The translations under genes were made by a program, and so were the position numbers. This document shows positions 11,304 to 22,599 of a stretch of DNA of 64,000 nt, piece after piece. The stretch is taken from NCBI RefSeq assembly GCF_052857255.1, contig NC_135502.1, positions 156,958,099 through 157,022,098 of the forward strand. The letters run 5' to 3'. The notes beneath the pieces were generated by a model, which saw only the letters and a list, made by a program, of their open reading frames with translations, was not told the DNA's origin and made no database searches. Positions within the stretch are counted from its first letter, which is position 1; every line of letters starts with the position of its first letter. This DNA is from Amblyomma americanum (Eukaryota > Arthropoda > Arachnida > Ixodida > Ixodidae).

Positions 11304-11944
11304 TGTTACAACCCTGCTGGGAACAACTCGTTTTACCCTTCGTTGACCCCACGAAAAAGAAAATAGGATGTCTCTGGGAAAATACCTGCGGAATATTTTC
11401 CACGCTCTTCAGGAGGAGGGCAAGGGAGGAGATGGCCTCCCCTATGCCGGGTTTGCAGCGAGACGCGACCCACGATGGACAAGACGACGAATGGAAGCCG
11501 GTAAAGGCGCCTGCCAGAAACTAACCGTGACTGACAAATACCTGGTGTGGATGGACGTACATCTTTGGCCAAAGTAGCAGCGGACATCCTTATCCTCCTC
11601 GCCCATTCCCACGGGGCTGCGCGTGCTATGTGCGGTGACTCTTCCTATCTGTGCCTCGTGATGTGAAAGGGGGAGGGAGCCTTAGTGTATTTAACAAGCA
11701 TCCTGAGCCTATACGATCGCTCTGCGCGCTGACGACAAGGCTCATCCAGTCGCTGGAGGTTATGAACTTTTAATTTGTGACTGTCTGCTTTTTTTCTAAA
11801 TTATGCAGTCAAGTTTCTTCAATGTGCAAGTAAACCCGTTTGTTGTTCGTTTTCCCACCTTCAAGTTCCATTTTTCCTCAGCCCGAAGGCTCGAACACGC
11901 TACGCGACGGAGCCCGGGTTCGAGTGAACCCCTGCGCCGCGGCA
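11304..11944 (+). repeat. E1 5' LTR
   Basis: Starts TGTTACAACC and ends GCGGCA. It matches 26252-26866 block by block, for example GCACGCTCTTCAGGAG-type and CGCAAGTAAACCCG-type stretches. The following bases ACTGGTGACCAGC could be the primer-binding region. Confidence 0.8.
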
Positions 11945-12018
11945 ACTGGTGACCAGCGGTGAGATCGAAACCTACCAGCGGCAACAACGCTCGACCAGCG
12001 AGAGAGCAGCTGTCCCGT

Positions 12019-12714
12019 GACATGGCCACATGCCTGGATGAGTGCTTGGATTTCCTCAGATGTGGACCGGATTCTAAAAGATGGTTAAAATTTAGAACTA
12101 GTAGAGAACTGTGCTTAAATCGTAGAGGTTTGGTATTTTTGCATAGATGTTTTGGAAACAGCCTAGACAGAACTATCATGAACGTAAAGAAGTTGCACAA
12201 GCCGGACCCGTTGCTGTTGTTTTAAGAACTGCGGATCGATACAAAGGGTTTGGCGCGAAAACACATGAAGTCGCGAAAACCCATTGGGGCAAATAGTGAA
12301 GAGCTCAGTGAGGCGTGGAGCCTCAAAGAACAAAAAACTATGAGCAGCTCCGACAGCAGAAAGAGCAGGAAAAAGAGTAACAGAGGCGTGAACGTGAAAG
12401 AGAGGCTGACAAAAAAAACGAAACAGGAGCGGGAATTAGAACTCCTTAAGTTTGAAGTGGAGTTGAGCAAGAGATCGGGCAATTATCCTTTGCGAGTGGT
12501 ACCTCTTTTCAACAAGGAAGCAGAATTAAAGATGTCTAGGCACATGTAGCCATATGTGGTATCAGCAATATTGGTCTGTATCTAGCAAATTTTGAACGAA
12601 CGTGCGAGAAACTGTCTCGCAGTTGAGACAAATGGTCTCAGAGGCTACTGACGGTTCTGCCCTACGAGGCAGCGCAGGTTGTCGCGGGGCTCAGCAAGGA
12701 GGACACGGACAACT
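12019..12714 (+). pseudogene. E1 gag, 5' part
   Basis: A Lys/Glu/Ser-rich coiled-coil stretch (12250-12549, NRGVNVKERLTKKTKQER...) is followed, in shifting frames, by gypsy Gag blocks resembling YLANFERTCEK and ending YEAAQVVAGLSKEDTDN at 12714. There the E2 LTR begins. Gag would form the particle core. Frameshifts and stops separate the blocks. Confidence 0.65.
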
Positions 12715-13392
12715 TGTGGGGATACACGCGAAGCCTTGTCCCATAGTAACTGTCGCGCGTAATTATCACTTGATGCTATGCACGTGCCGTTCGGGAGGTT
12801 TCCGATAGAAGGCGCTCACGCCGCTCTCGTTTCCTTTCGCGCCCCGCAGCGACGCGCCGAGGAAACTCCCTCTTTCCGCTCTTAGAACGGAGAGACCTCC
12901 TTTCCACGCCCCGGGAGAAGGCGCCAACTCGCGGTCCTCCCGGGGCCCGCTCGTCTTCTGGCTGGGGCTGTGCACACGAACGGACACAGATTTGCCACGG
13001 AGACCGCTGCCGTTATCGCCTGGCCACCGCGTGTGAACTGACCGCCGCGGGCCATGAGCGAGGAACCACGCGAGGTCAATGGAACCTTCCTCCCCAACCA
13101 TTTTGTGTGCGTTCCACCCTACTTTGTGCTTTTCACCCCCGTAGCCGAGCGGAACACTCCGTCGTTGCTGCGGTTGCTTTGTTGCTTGCTGCTAATTGTA
13201 TTACTCGGAGCAATAAACGCTCATCCGAGTAGAATGCTCGTGTTTGTCCTCTCTGGCCCGAACCCGCCGGGGTTGCGACTTACCGCACCGAGGGTTGGGG
13301 GTCACAGTTGTGACTGCTTGGGCTGGCACGCCGGTGCTAGAGAGAGAGTACTGCTTCTAGCCCTTTGAGCGTTATTACAAGATTATCCCTCA
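12715..13392 (+). repeat. E2 5' LTR
   Basis: Starts TGTGGGGATACACG. Its 3' part holds GAGCAATAAACGCTCATCCG with an AATAAA poly(A) signal, and it ends near CCCTCA. It is homologous to 21342-21987 and to the E3 LTR at 33596-34199. Confidence 0.8.
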
Positions 13393-13398
13393 TATTCT

Positions 13399-13416
13399 TG
13401 GCGCCTAACGTGGGGC
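13399..13416 (+). other. E2 primer-binding site
   Basis: TGGCGCCTAACGTGGGGC just downstream of the 5' LTR has the TGG start and the sequence type used by many gypsy elements for tRNA priming of minus-strand synthesis. Confidence 0.65.
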
Positions 13417-13699
13417 CGGAGGTGTGACAAACCAAGTGCCTATGTGACCGACTGCCGACACACAGGCTAGCCATGGCGGCATGGCGGCCAGCGGGATTGA
13501 CTTCCAGCCCCTGCTGTGGCTGTCCGATCTGGCATCTCAGGAGCAAGACGTTGACACGGCAGTAAGAACAACTGCCGGTGTATTCGCACAGGCTGACACT
13601 AGCCCTTGCGATCTAATGTCGTTTGAGCCGGGGTGATCCACTCGACACATTGGTTCAGATGAGCGGAAACGCTAGGCAGTTCTCGCCAAGCGCTATGCC

Positions 13700-14697
13700 G
13701 CCAGTTGCGGCAGCGTGGCGCAACCTGCGCAGCCTCGCTCACCCTTCGAGGCCCCTCAGCCAGAACTTCCTGGGCAGGCCAACCCCTAAGAGGTTGTGTT
13801 GCGCAACGCCTTCGGGTATCGTGCAGAACAACCTGCAAACACCCGTTTCAGAGACGAGACCGGGGCTACGGGTGGACTTTCCCAGCGTGTCGTGCCAGTC
13901 TCACTGACAGATCAGGCTGCCCGCTGGGTCCGTCTTACTTGTCACCGGTCACGCACAATGGAGGAGTTCCGAGCTAGGTTTCGCGAGGAGTCCTTGCCAG
14001 CACATTACGAGCGTCGTCTGCGGCGCAAGTTGGAGCTGCGTACTCAGCATCCGGACGAATCCTTGCTTGAGTACGTGAGGGCGATGGAAGAACTTTATCG
14101 TATCATGCGCCCCTCAGCTCCGAACGGGAAGGTAGAGCGCGTCACGTGACAAGCTCACCGTATACCTTCGCAGCCTACCTACGAGGCATGCAGTTTAGGG
14201 ATTCGGATGAACTCGCCTTCGCAGCCAAGCGCATACAGGCGGACGTACTCACCACCCGGGCGTTTCGGCCACTACCGACAGCCTCGCAGGCACTACAGCC
14301 GCGATGCGCCTGGAACGGGGACACATTTCGCATTCGTTCCTGGGGTGCCGAAACGGTTGCATTTACTGAAGGGCAAATGAGAAACTTTAAGGAATTGTCT
14401 TTCCGAGTTCTCGATCCGTACACGTACGCTATGCGGGCAGCACACGCTGCACCTGGCCAAGGTACGCTGAATCGGGAACGACATGCCGATCTGAGGACGC
14501 TTGAGCAAAGGGAAACTGCGATGATACGCCCGGCAGGGAGGAATGGTCAACCGGCGCCAGGCGACAACTGCCCCGCCCTGAAACGGCGGAACACCCTCTT
14601 TTACCGGTGCTACCAACGAGTTCACTACGCCCTGGAGTGCAGATGCCCCGTGGACCAAGAGCACGCGCTTTCGGGAAACGAACGGAGCCGCCGGTGA
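13700..14697 (+). pseudogene. E2 gag
   Basis: Blocks such as QAARWVRLTC, RRLRRKLELRTQHPDESLLE and YVRAMEELYRIM (13900-14110) are typical gypsy Gag. The frame shifts near 14140 and continues to 14697 with AYLRGMQFRDSDELAFAAKR. The C-terminal zinc knuckle reads FYRCYQRVHYALEC: the first Cys of the expected CCHC set is Phe, so the knuckle is damaged. Confidence 0.7.
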
Positions 14698-14819
14698 GCA
14701 ACAGTGCACAGCTAGTGGCGTGAACAGCGTTGCTCAGTTAGTCACACGAACTCCTAGCCCCGCTGTCTTCACGTTTGGAGCCCCCCAGCAACGCGCCAGT
14801 CTCTCTTATTGAGCTTACG

Positions 14820-15130
14820 GCTGCTCAACGTAAGTACATGGCTTTGCTAGACACAGGAGCAAGCACATCCCTGTTTGGCGAATAGGTATGCGAGAATCTC
14901 TATTGAAACGGACACCGACCGCGTGCGAGCAACCTCACTTTCTGCTTAGCCAGCGGCACACCGCACGCGAGCGGTGCCGCGCGCCTTGTGTGTGCGGTAG
15001 GAGAAAAGAGTGAGGCGCCAGTGCTTCGCTCACCTCCCCGGCCTATCGGTTCCAATTAATCTTGGTAGAGACTTACACACCAAGACGTGCATTGTTATTG
15101 TCGTCTGCAACGAAGGATATAGAGAGCGAG
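14820..15130 (+). pseudogene. E2 aspartic protease
   Basis: MALLDTGASTSLFGE at about 14838-14882 holds the DTG active site of a retropepsin that would cleave Gag-Pol. A stop follows directly (TAG at 14883). The later LGRDLHTKT block at 15064-15090 is in another frame. The active site is preserved but the chain is broken. Confidence 0.6.
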
Positions 15131-16189
15131 CATGTGGCAACCCGAAACCTTTGGTTAAGCCCACAAAAGCATCAAAACACATTCGCTTTCCGATCCTACG
15201 CGCAGAAATACGCAACGATGGCCCGAAAAAGCCGCTCGAAACGCCTTCAGCCGACCTGCCATACCAGCCGGTCGACGGCGCCGAGAAAAAAAGCGCGGAA
15301 GGGAACTCCTCTTCTCCCGTGCGACCCCCTGTCCCCCTGCGGTGGAACTTGTTGGTTTCTCAGTAGGCACAGGCCACTACCCTCCGCGGGTTCGAGCTTT
15401 CCGCGAGTCAAGGGCCCCGATCAGCCGTCACTACACGCACCCTGGGGCACCGCTGCGGCGGCGTTCAACCTCTGCAGAGAGGAGAGCGGCTCGCCGCAAG
15501 AAACAGGCCTCCAAGTTCACAAAGGAGACGTTAATTGACGCCGTCCTCCAGCGGTACACACACACACTCCACAGTCACCCCGTCCCGGGGCGCGCTCAGA
15601 GCAAGGCTCCGGTGCGCGCTCGGGGCAACAAGAGAAATGCGCGCCGCTAGCACGCCGCTGCAGGAGATTGTCCCCGCGGCAGTCCTGTGATCTCACTCGT
15701 GTCGGCCGTTGGGCCGTTTGCGAGAGAGAGTGGGCAGTCAACGCAAGGTGCGCCTGTCGAGGTCGTTGGAACCCTGGACAGGCTCGAGCCGCGGCGGATC
15801 GAGGACCCACGTTGGCGAGCTCGAGTATGAACTGGTCCGAACGGCAGAGGCCGGCCAGGACGAACAGTAACGTACGCACCTTCCGCTGTCTCGGAGGGAG
15901 TCTCTCTCTCTGGGCGCCGCTCGGACGGTCGCGCGCCGCGCGACCACCCAAAACGGGTCCCGAATTCCCGCCAAAAGTCACCAATGGCAAAGGCCCTTGG
16001 GAAGCCGGGGGCGGAGCTGCGGCCGAATGACAGCGATTAGCCACCAGCCGTCTCTCCGCCGCCCGAGGCGGGAGAAACGGAAAGAGAGCGACGCGGGATG
16101 CTGCGCAGACGCCACGGCGGGAATCTAGCAGGCTTCCCACAAACTCTGCGCAGCGGCGGCAGCGCAGAGTTCCCACCTTCTGCTGAACA
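15131..16189 (+). other. E2 linker between protease and RT
   Basis: GC-rich sequence in which long frames are open on both strands (for example 15517-16176 minus). This is what GC-rich DNA with few stop-like triplets gives by chance. The plus strand probably encoded a Pro/Arg-rich linker. No domain is visible. Confidence 0.4.
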
Positions 16190-16424
16190 ACTCAGGCGGT
16201 TTGTCGGGAAACGAAAATGTGCGCTTGTCTCTGCTCCTGAACGAATACGACGCTGTATTCACGGAGCGGCCTGGCTGCACTACCCCGGTTAGGCACAAAA
16301 ATGAGACAGGCGACGCCGTTCCGTGGAAGTACAATCCTCGACCAATCAGCTTGGTAAGAGGAAAGTGCTCGATAACTCTCTGGACGAACGTCTCTACACA
16401 GGCTTTGTGGAACGTTCAAACAGC

Positions 16425-17512
16425 TGTAACGACCCCCCATAATGCGCAGGTCCACACGGGACGGAGAGGCAAAGAGACACCGTATGGCTCAGTTTAAACA
16501 AACAGATATATTCAATAATTATACATGATTATGATTATACATCAGAGGCTGGGGTGTCCGAGCTTACGTGCCGACGACTTCATGGGGACGATGGAGGGGC
16601 TCCGGAGTTGAGCTCGAACGGCTGCTGGCAGAAGCTGCACGCCGTCGGGCTTCGGCGCTGAAGGCCCCCTTGGCGAACGATGTCCTCCTGAGCGTTCCCT
16701 CTTCCGTACTTCTCGTCGATTTTTATATCCTTCTTATTCCCCACATTCCCTAGGTTGAGGACGCCCACGCCGGAGTGGGAGGGGCCTAGGGCTTTCACTT
16801 GGGCGCACAAACACACCACCGCACTTATGGTCTCGCCCCCGTCACGTGTTGAGTCCGAGGGAAAGAAGGTTGTCGTCGAGGTAGCGTCAGCTGTGGTAGA
16901 CGGTCTCTGGCCCGCTGACGGTTCCCGCGGGTCACCGACCTCCGTTCTCCATCAAAGGACACTCGCCACTCAAAGCCGGAACGCGAGGTCACTAAAAGGC
17001 CGGGAGAGTGGTCCCTTGTCCTAGGATGTGCTCGGGAGTGTTTGTGATGATGCCCGCCGTCTTGTCACGGGGTCAGGCCCGCCGAAACGAGGCCCTTTGT
17101 CCCCGGCACGGTCACGGCAATTGGGGAAGATAACGCCCGTCTCCCCGCGGCGGCGGCGGCGCCGTTCGACACGTGCCAACACTATGAAAAGGGGTTCCGG
17201 TTGTGCTTAAACCCCTTCGTTTTGGTCGTTCACTCTCAACGAGTATGGCTCGGTAATCGGACGCGGCTGTCACCTGGGTCTTCTCCGTGCGGTCCATGGC
17301 GGCAGACCCGAAAGCAATCCCACTCAAGTTGCTTGCAGCCATATACAGTAGAAACATGTGTGCTGGCTGCTTCCAAAACGAGACCGGCTGTCGCCGATCA
17401 CCTCTCTTCCAGCTGAATTGCTTTCCCTTGAGTGCTTTTGCCGCCACTGGGGGCTCCGTCTACGCCGCGACGTCGAATGCGGACCCTCGTAGCACACACA
17501 AGGAACGTCACA
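16425..17512 (-). mobile_element. Solo LTR of a different LTR-retrotransposon family inserted in E2 RT
   Basis: The segment starts TGTAACGACC and ends ACGTCACA on the plus strand. It is flanked by CAGC on both sides (16421-16424 and 17513-17516), and removing it with one CAGC rejoins the RT reading. It holds no pol genes. On the minus strand a TATA-like GGATATAAAAATCG lies at 16717-16730, about 290 bases before the 16425 end, which suggests the LTR is in minus orientation. The 1088-base length fits a solo LTR left by LTR-LTR recombination. Confidence 0.75.
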
Positions 17513-17692
17513 CAGCCCGTGGGGGTTTCTGGTGGTGCTGGTGCCCAAAAAGGATGGAACTACCCGCCTTTGTGTGCACTATCGATGCCTGAACGAGGTG
17601 AGACGGAAGGACGCATACCCACTTCCGAGCATTCTCTCGATCGTGGCTAATGTTGGTGGGGCGGAGAACTTCACTACGCTCTATGCCAGCAG

Positions 17693-17812
17693 CCCAAGCA
17701 GCACAGGTCATCGGCCCAATATTGCAGCAGGATGGTTCCATCATGGTCATTTTTAGGGCCGGCCTTTGCCAATACGGCTCCAATGTTGGGCCAATTACTT
17801 CTGCTGCTTGGG
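17693..17812. mobile_element. 120-bp MITE with 36-bp terminal inverted repeats
   Basis: CCCAAGCAGCA at 17693 is mirrored by TGCTGCTTGGG ending at 17812, and the arms remain similar for about 36 bases (17693-17728, 17777-17812). The insertion lies inside a conserved RT block. Removing 17693-17812 plus one AG restores GCC AGC AGA GGA TAC (A-S-R-G-Y), so the target duplication is AG or ambiguous around it. It is non-coding and its superfamily is uncertain. Confidence 0.75.
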
Positions 17813-18419
17813 AGAGGATACTTCCAGGCGGATATAACTCCCAGCGACCGAAAGAAAACAGCTTTCACTTGTCACAGGGAACTTTCCAGTTTACCCGAAC
17901 GCCGTTCGACCTGGTCGACTCGCCCGCGACGTACAAGTGTCTGATGGACCGTGTCTTAGGCGATGCAAGATGGCACCACGCTCTTCCTTAACTTGATAAC
18001 ATTGTGGTGTATTCGTCCACATTTGATGAGCACTTAATCTACCTCAGGAACGTATTAAAAAGGCTGAGGTAAGCGGGAATCGCTTTGAACCCGAACAAGA
18101 CCCAGATAGCAGTAGCCCGAGTAGCACTGTTGGGATTCACGCTAGACAAAAGACGCCTTTCCTCGTGTGAGTACAAGCTGCGGGAAATTTTGCAGTTCCA
18201 GTAGCCAGCGGACATGGGCGGTCTGAGACGCTCTCTGGGGCAGGTGAACTTTTACCGCCAGTTTAACCAGATTGCGCAGCTCTGCAAGCCCCCTTAACGG
18301 CATTGTTGAGGAAAGGTGTGAAGTGGCATTGAGGACCCGAGCAAGAGGCGGCACTACGCCATCTCACTTGCGCGCTCTCGGAAACCACAGAGCCTGCCTG
18401 AGGCTGAGCCTGAGGCTGC

Positions 18420-18800
18420 CTGACCTGAACAGGGAATTTGAGGTCCACACGGACGCTTGTGACCTGGGTTTAAGAGTAGACCTGCTTCAACAGCATGAAG
18501 GTAGCCTGAGGTTGGTGGCGTTCGCCAGCCGCTCATTAACGCCCGCAGATAGAAACAATTCCGTGACTGAAAAATAACGTCTCGCGATTATTTTCGCTCT
18601 GCGGAAGTTCGACTACTACGTCGACGTAGTCGCCTTCGTGATTGAGACTGATCACATAACACTCAAGTGGCTGAGGCGCCTAGCCGAGCCGAGTGGACGC
18701 CTAGCGCGATGGGCGCTACTCCTCCAGCGTTACGACTTTACCGTGCGCTACAGGAGGGGTAAAAGCAACATGGTAGCGGACGCACTTATGCGCGCGCCCA
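18420..18800 (+). pseudogene. E2 RNase H
   Basis: LPDLNREFEVHTDACDLGL begins the domain with the first catalytic Asp. LRLVAFASRSLTPADRN, FDYYVDVVAFVIETDHITLK and NMVADALMRAP follow. The protein degrades RNA in the RNA-DNA hybrid. A stop at 18573-18578 (after NNSVTEK) splits it. Confidence 0.75.
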
Positions 18801-19229
18801 ATAATGGCGTGGGAAGTAACAACACTACCCAATCCGTCGCGCATCACAGCCGGAGCAGCGCGACTGCCGCGAAGCTCACCAAACACCCCGAGGGAAGGGA
18901 CTTCCCACCTTCCAGGGGCGAAAGCGTGAACCACTTGGAATTCGTCACCGCAGTGGGGAGCGTTATCAGCTGATAGGAGCAATTTGAGGCACAGCGGGAG
19001 AACCCATTTTGCCGAAAAGTGTTCTACACAGGGAGACGGGCAGCGCTGCCGCGGCGCACATGGAGACAATTGGTATTGTTGCCCGTACGGGGCGTTCGAA
19101 CAGAGCTTGTAATGCTGTGAGCGCGATGGATTCCTATCTGCTCGACTACGATCGCATCCTACAGAGCTGTATCTCTGCGAGAAAGATACACACAAGTCCT
19201 TCAAGGCGACGATTGCACGCACGTTGAGA

Positions 19230-20300
19230 GGAGCACTTTTACGCTACTTTCATGAGACATGCATTGTTGGGCATGCATATGGCCCTATGACGTATAAGTT
19301 GTGCCTAATCACCACCTGAGCTGGCATGCAGAGGGATGCGATTCGCTACGCCCGCTCGTGCGACGTGTGCCAAAGCGTCAAGCCGCGTGGTGGACGCACA
19401 ACCGCACAGCCGATCAATAGCCAGGTTCTTTGGCAAATTGCGGCTTGTGACGTCATGGGACCTTACCCCAGGACTACGACTAGAAACCATCTTCTGCTCC
19501 TTGTCACAGACCATTTCAGCAAATGGGTGGAACTGTTCCCACTTCGAAACCTGACGGCACGCGTAATCTTGGGGAAGCTGATCGAGTGGCTCACACGATT
19601 CGGCTACATCGGGCCGTTGATAACGGACAATGCATCGTGCTTCACTGCAATTCTTTGTGGACACCTGTGTGGCCTTGCCATCAATCACAAAAGAACAAGC
19701 ACGTACCACGCCCAGGCAAAACCCACGGATCGCATGAACCACAACTCCAAGCACACACTCGTTCCATTTGCGGATACTCACAGCGACTGGGAGACCTGTC
19801 TCCCCGAGATTGGGTTTGATCTCAGGTCGACCGTGAACACTTCGACTGGGTATAAACTTGCCGCTCTGAACCTTGGCAGGGAGCTGACGAATCCGGTAGA
19901 ACTTACTCTCCAGGTTCGCTGCAACACCCCGATTTCTTCGTCGGCACGCGCGAACCACGCGACCGGGCTGCGCGCGAGGATGACGAAGGCTTTACACAAA
20001 GCCCGCCGGAATTTGAGTACTTCTCGGGCCCAGCAGAAAGCGCAGTAAGATCGGTCTCACAGGGAAATTCACTACACACCGGGTGGCCTGGTGTTGAGGC
20101 GCAAGCCTGTCCTGAGCGACGCCAGTAAGAAATTCTCTTCTTCTCTGGCGTCTAAATAAACGGGTTCTTATGTAGTTAGGGAGAAACTTCCCTTATTCAT
20201 CTACAGGCTGGCGGACTTGACGCCAAAACCGATCGGCGGCCAGGTGAATGTCACTGATCTCAAACGCTACTTGACTGAGGGAACGAGCTGCCGGTAGAGA
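19230..20300 (+). pseudogene. E2 integrase with C-terminal tail
   Basis: The segment 19326-20048 is open for 240 codons. SCDVCQSVKPRGG is the second half of the HHCC zinc-binding site. The core holds DVMGPYPRTTTRNH (first Asp), LITDNASCF (second Asp) and the region around YHAQAKPTDRMNHNS, where the catalytic Glu is replaced by Asp-Arg. The tail to 20300 contains VSEK/LTYRL-like remnants. The protein inserts cDNA into the host genome; loss of the Glu and upstream stops make it inactive. Confidence 0.75.
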
Positions 20301-20729
20301 ACACACTCCCCCGCCAGCAGGCAGCCGCACCGATATACAAGGCTCGACAACAGAGCCCAGTGCCTCGTTACCACTTACGCCCGCGGCAGAACTCTCGCCA
20401 TTGCGCCAGGAGTAATTTCTCCTGCTTAATATGGACGTAACACACCTTCCATATTTCGCACTGTAGCTTCCAGAGCAAGCACACGCTTTCTCTTCGGAAC
20501 AGACCGAGCGGGGTTAATTTACGTTTTAAAAAATGTGTAAAATGGGAAAGTAACTGGGAGACAAAGGCAGCCTTGCAGCTGCAAAGTAGCCTTCGCAGCG
20601 AGCCCGGAGAAGAGCTGGCGGGCGCTGAGACGACCGTTGCTGCTTCGAACATCGAAAGCCAGGCCGTTGGGAAGGCGGCCGCATTCCAGAACCAAGAGCC
20701 TGCTGCGCCTCCAAGCAGCCATGTTGAAA

Positions 20730-21232
20730 AACAGCTTCCGGTCGGCCGCGGGATGAGCGAGCGAGAATTCGGGGAAACCGGCGCCTGTATCTACCGCCGA
20801 GAGCAACTGCCGCAGAGAAGCCGCCTTGGAGTCCCCCGCGGAAGAGGCTTCGCCCTCGAGAGCAGCATGGTACGTCGCTGTGCCCGCCTCGCAAAGCCCT
20901 GGGCGGCCGCGGGAAAATTGGTCGAAGCGCCTTTGTCGCCGCGCCGACAGGAAAAGAAGGCGGGTCCGAGAGCGAGCGGTGCAACCGGCTGAGCGGAGGC
21001 CTGCTGTACACTATGCAGCGGGACAACACGGTGCTTAATTGCCCCGACCCTGCCTGCCGCCCGCGCGTCCGCAGAAAGCTGTCCTGGCCGACTGACCCTC
21101 AGAACCGGGACCTGCGGTCATCGACCCCCTTCAGTACTTGGCTCCACGGTCGTCCATGGCGGTCGTCTGCACGGCATTCCTGTCCTGGCGTCCACGGCCT
21201 TCGACGACAACACCGGTGGCTTTGAGCTGAAA
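20730..21232 (+). pseudogene. E2 extra ORF after integrase (ORF3), frameshifted
   Basis: This is homologous at DNA level to 32979-33482 in E3, where a single 167-codon frame is open. In E2 the same product is split over frames. Shared pieces are ENSGKPAP near 20775, ASPSRAAWY near 20840 and MQRDNTVLNC at 21013. A stop follows ...RSAAG, a one-base insertion lies near 21045, and a 4-base deletion lies near 21140. No known domain is seen. The position between integrase and the 3' LTR is where env-like genes lie in some gypsy elements, but no signal peptide or membrane segment is visible. Confidence 0.4.
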
Positions 21233-21341
21233 CTTTTCTTAATTGATTTTAAAGTTAAACGGTGTTTCGCTGGCCCCACTCTGTACACCCCTCGGTGAAT
21301 GCGGTCGCTTCGCTGCCGTACGGCAATTTAAAGAGGGGAGA

Positions 21342-21987
21342 TGCGGGGATACACGTGACTCCCCTGTCCGATAGTAACTATCGCGCGTAATTATCACGCG
21401 AAGTTATGCAGGTGCCGTTCGAGAGGGTTGCGAGGGAGGGCACTCACGCCGCCCCGGCTTCCATTCGCGCCCCGCAGCGATTCCGCCGCTTAGACTTTCC
21501 GTCTTTCCCCTCTTAGAACGGAGACCTCCTCTCCACAGCCAGGGAGAAGGAGCGAACGCGCGGTTCTCCCGGGATCTTCTCGTCTTCTGGAGGGAGCTGT
21601 GCACGGACGCAGATCTGCCACGGAGACCGATGCCTTTATCTCCCAGCCATTGCGTGTGAATTGACCGTCGCGGGCCGTGAGCGAGGAACCAGCGAGTTGA
21701 GCGGAACCTTCCTCCCCAACCGTTTTGTGTGCGTTCCACCCTACTTTGCGCTTTTCACCCCCGTGCGCTAGTGGAACGGTCCCTCATTGCGGCGGTTGCT
21801 TTGTTGCTTGCTGCTAATTGCAATGCTCGGGAGCAATAAACGCTCATGCGATAAGAATCCGCTGTGGTTGGGACTCACCGCACCGCGGGTTGGGGGTCAC
21901 AGCTCTGACTGCTAGCGCTGGCACGCCGGTGCAAGAGAGCGAGTACTGCTTCTAGCCGTTTGCGCGTTATTACAAGAATAATCCCCA
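21342..21987 (+). repeat. E2 3' LTR
   Basis: Starts TGCGGGGATACACG after the purine tract AAGAGGGGAGA. It includes GGGAGCAATAAACGCTC with a poly(A) signal and ends ATCCCCA. It is homologous to 12715-13392. Confidence 0.8.
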
Positions 21988-21989
21988 TA

Positions 21990-22560
21990 AATTTCGAGAT
22001 GGTCAAGGCTTGCCTTCTACAAAAACACAGACTAAGTGCCGAGGCGTTCAGGCAAAGATTTCAGGGAGCTATGAAGTCGGGGGACGAGAGCTATCCCGAT
22101 TTTTTGTAAAAGTTGCAAGTGAGCTTGGTCGAATGGTTCAAGAGCACTGAGGTCTACAGTTAATGGGACGCTCTAGTTGAGAGAATTTTCTTTGAGCATT
22201 TTTACGACTGCCTCCCTGAAGAGGAAAGAAATAGGCTACAGGTACGGGACAACGTAACGTCTGCGACAAAGCTGCCGGACTCATTGAGGAGTACGCTTCG
22301 TGCCGGCAGTTTAACAACATTAGTGTTGATAGGCCCCGTAATTTCGGAAGGAGTGCGAATTACCGTCACGAGAGGCACTTTGGGAGCTCTACAGTCGAGA
22401 AAGACAAAAGAATGGTTTCGTCCCATAAGCCTCATCGAAAGGAAGACAACGAGAAGGGTGCAAAGCGAAGAAAGAAAAAGTCGTGTTGGAGGCTTGGAGG
22501 CCGCTCACTTGCTACAGATGCAATGAGCCGGGTTACATAGCAGTGAACTGCCAAAAAGAA
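21990..22560 (+). pseudogene. E1 gag, 3' part with zinc knuckle
   Basis: Reading resumes after E2 with FEMVKACLLQKHRLSAEAFRQ, the Gag block expected after KEDTDN. It then passes through stops to a zinc knuckle at 22510-22551, CYRCNEPGYIAVNC. The usual His of the CCHC set is Tyr here, which should weaken zinc and RNA binding. Confidence 0.65.
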
Positions 22561-22599
22561 AAGCTTGCGTTCTCGTATCTGAGTAACTGCGATGAAAAC

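Larger units (their letters stand above)
16190..18290 (+). pseudogene. E2 reverse transcriptase, interrupted twice
   Basis: The N-terminal part (16190-16424) carries YDAVFTERPGCTT and ends at ...RSNS, where a solo LTR begins. It resumes at 17513 with VVLVPKKDGTTRLCVHYR and KDAYPLPS, then a MITE splits it between FTTLYAS and RGYFQADI (17693-17812). FTCHRELSS-like and FDLVDSPATYK blocks follow in broken frames. The catalytic region near 17985-18010 shows L-D-N in place of the usual D-D. It would copy element RNA; this copy cannot. Confidence 0.75.
12715..21989 (+). mobile_element. E2: Ty3/gypsy LTR retrotransposon inserted in E1 gag
   Basis: LTRs at 12715-13392 and 21342-21987 flank a tRNA-type primer site (TGGCGCCTAACGTGGGG at 13399), gag, protease (LDTGAST), RT, RNase H, integrase, an extra ORF region and a polypurine tract (AAGAGGGGAGA, 21331-21341). 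Flanking bases AACT (12711-12714) and AATT (21990-21993) fit a 4-base target duplication with one later change. E1 gag reads on after 21990. E2 is itself interrupted by a solo LTR and a MITE, and is inactive. Confidence 0.85.

Noticed and set aside
15517..16176. Long minus-strand frame of 219 codons
   Set aside because: It lies in GC-rich sequence inside plus-strand E2 pol, is Arg/Pro/Ala-rich, has no motif, and overlaps open plus-strand frames. This is a compositional shadow.
20526..21029. Minus-strand frame of 167 codons that is partly matched in E3 (32882-33370)
   Set aside because: The similarity follows from DNA homology of the two elements. It is antisense to all element genes and as GC-rich as its shadowing partner. 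I kept the plus-strand ORF3 as the weak candidate instead.
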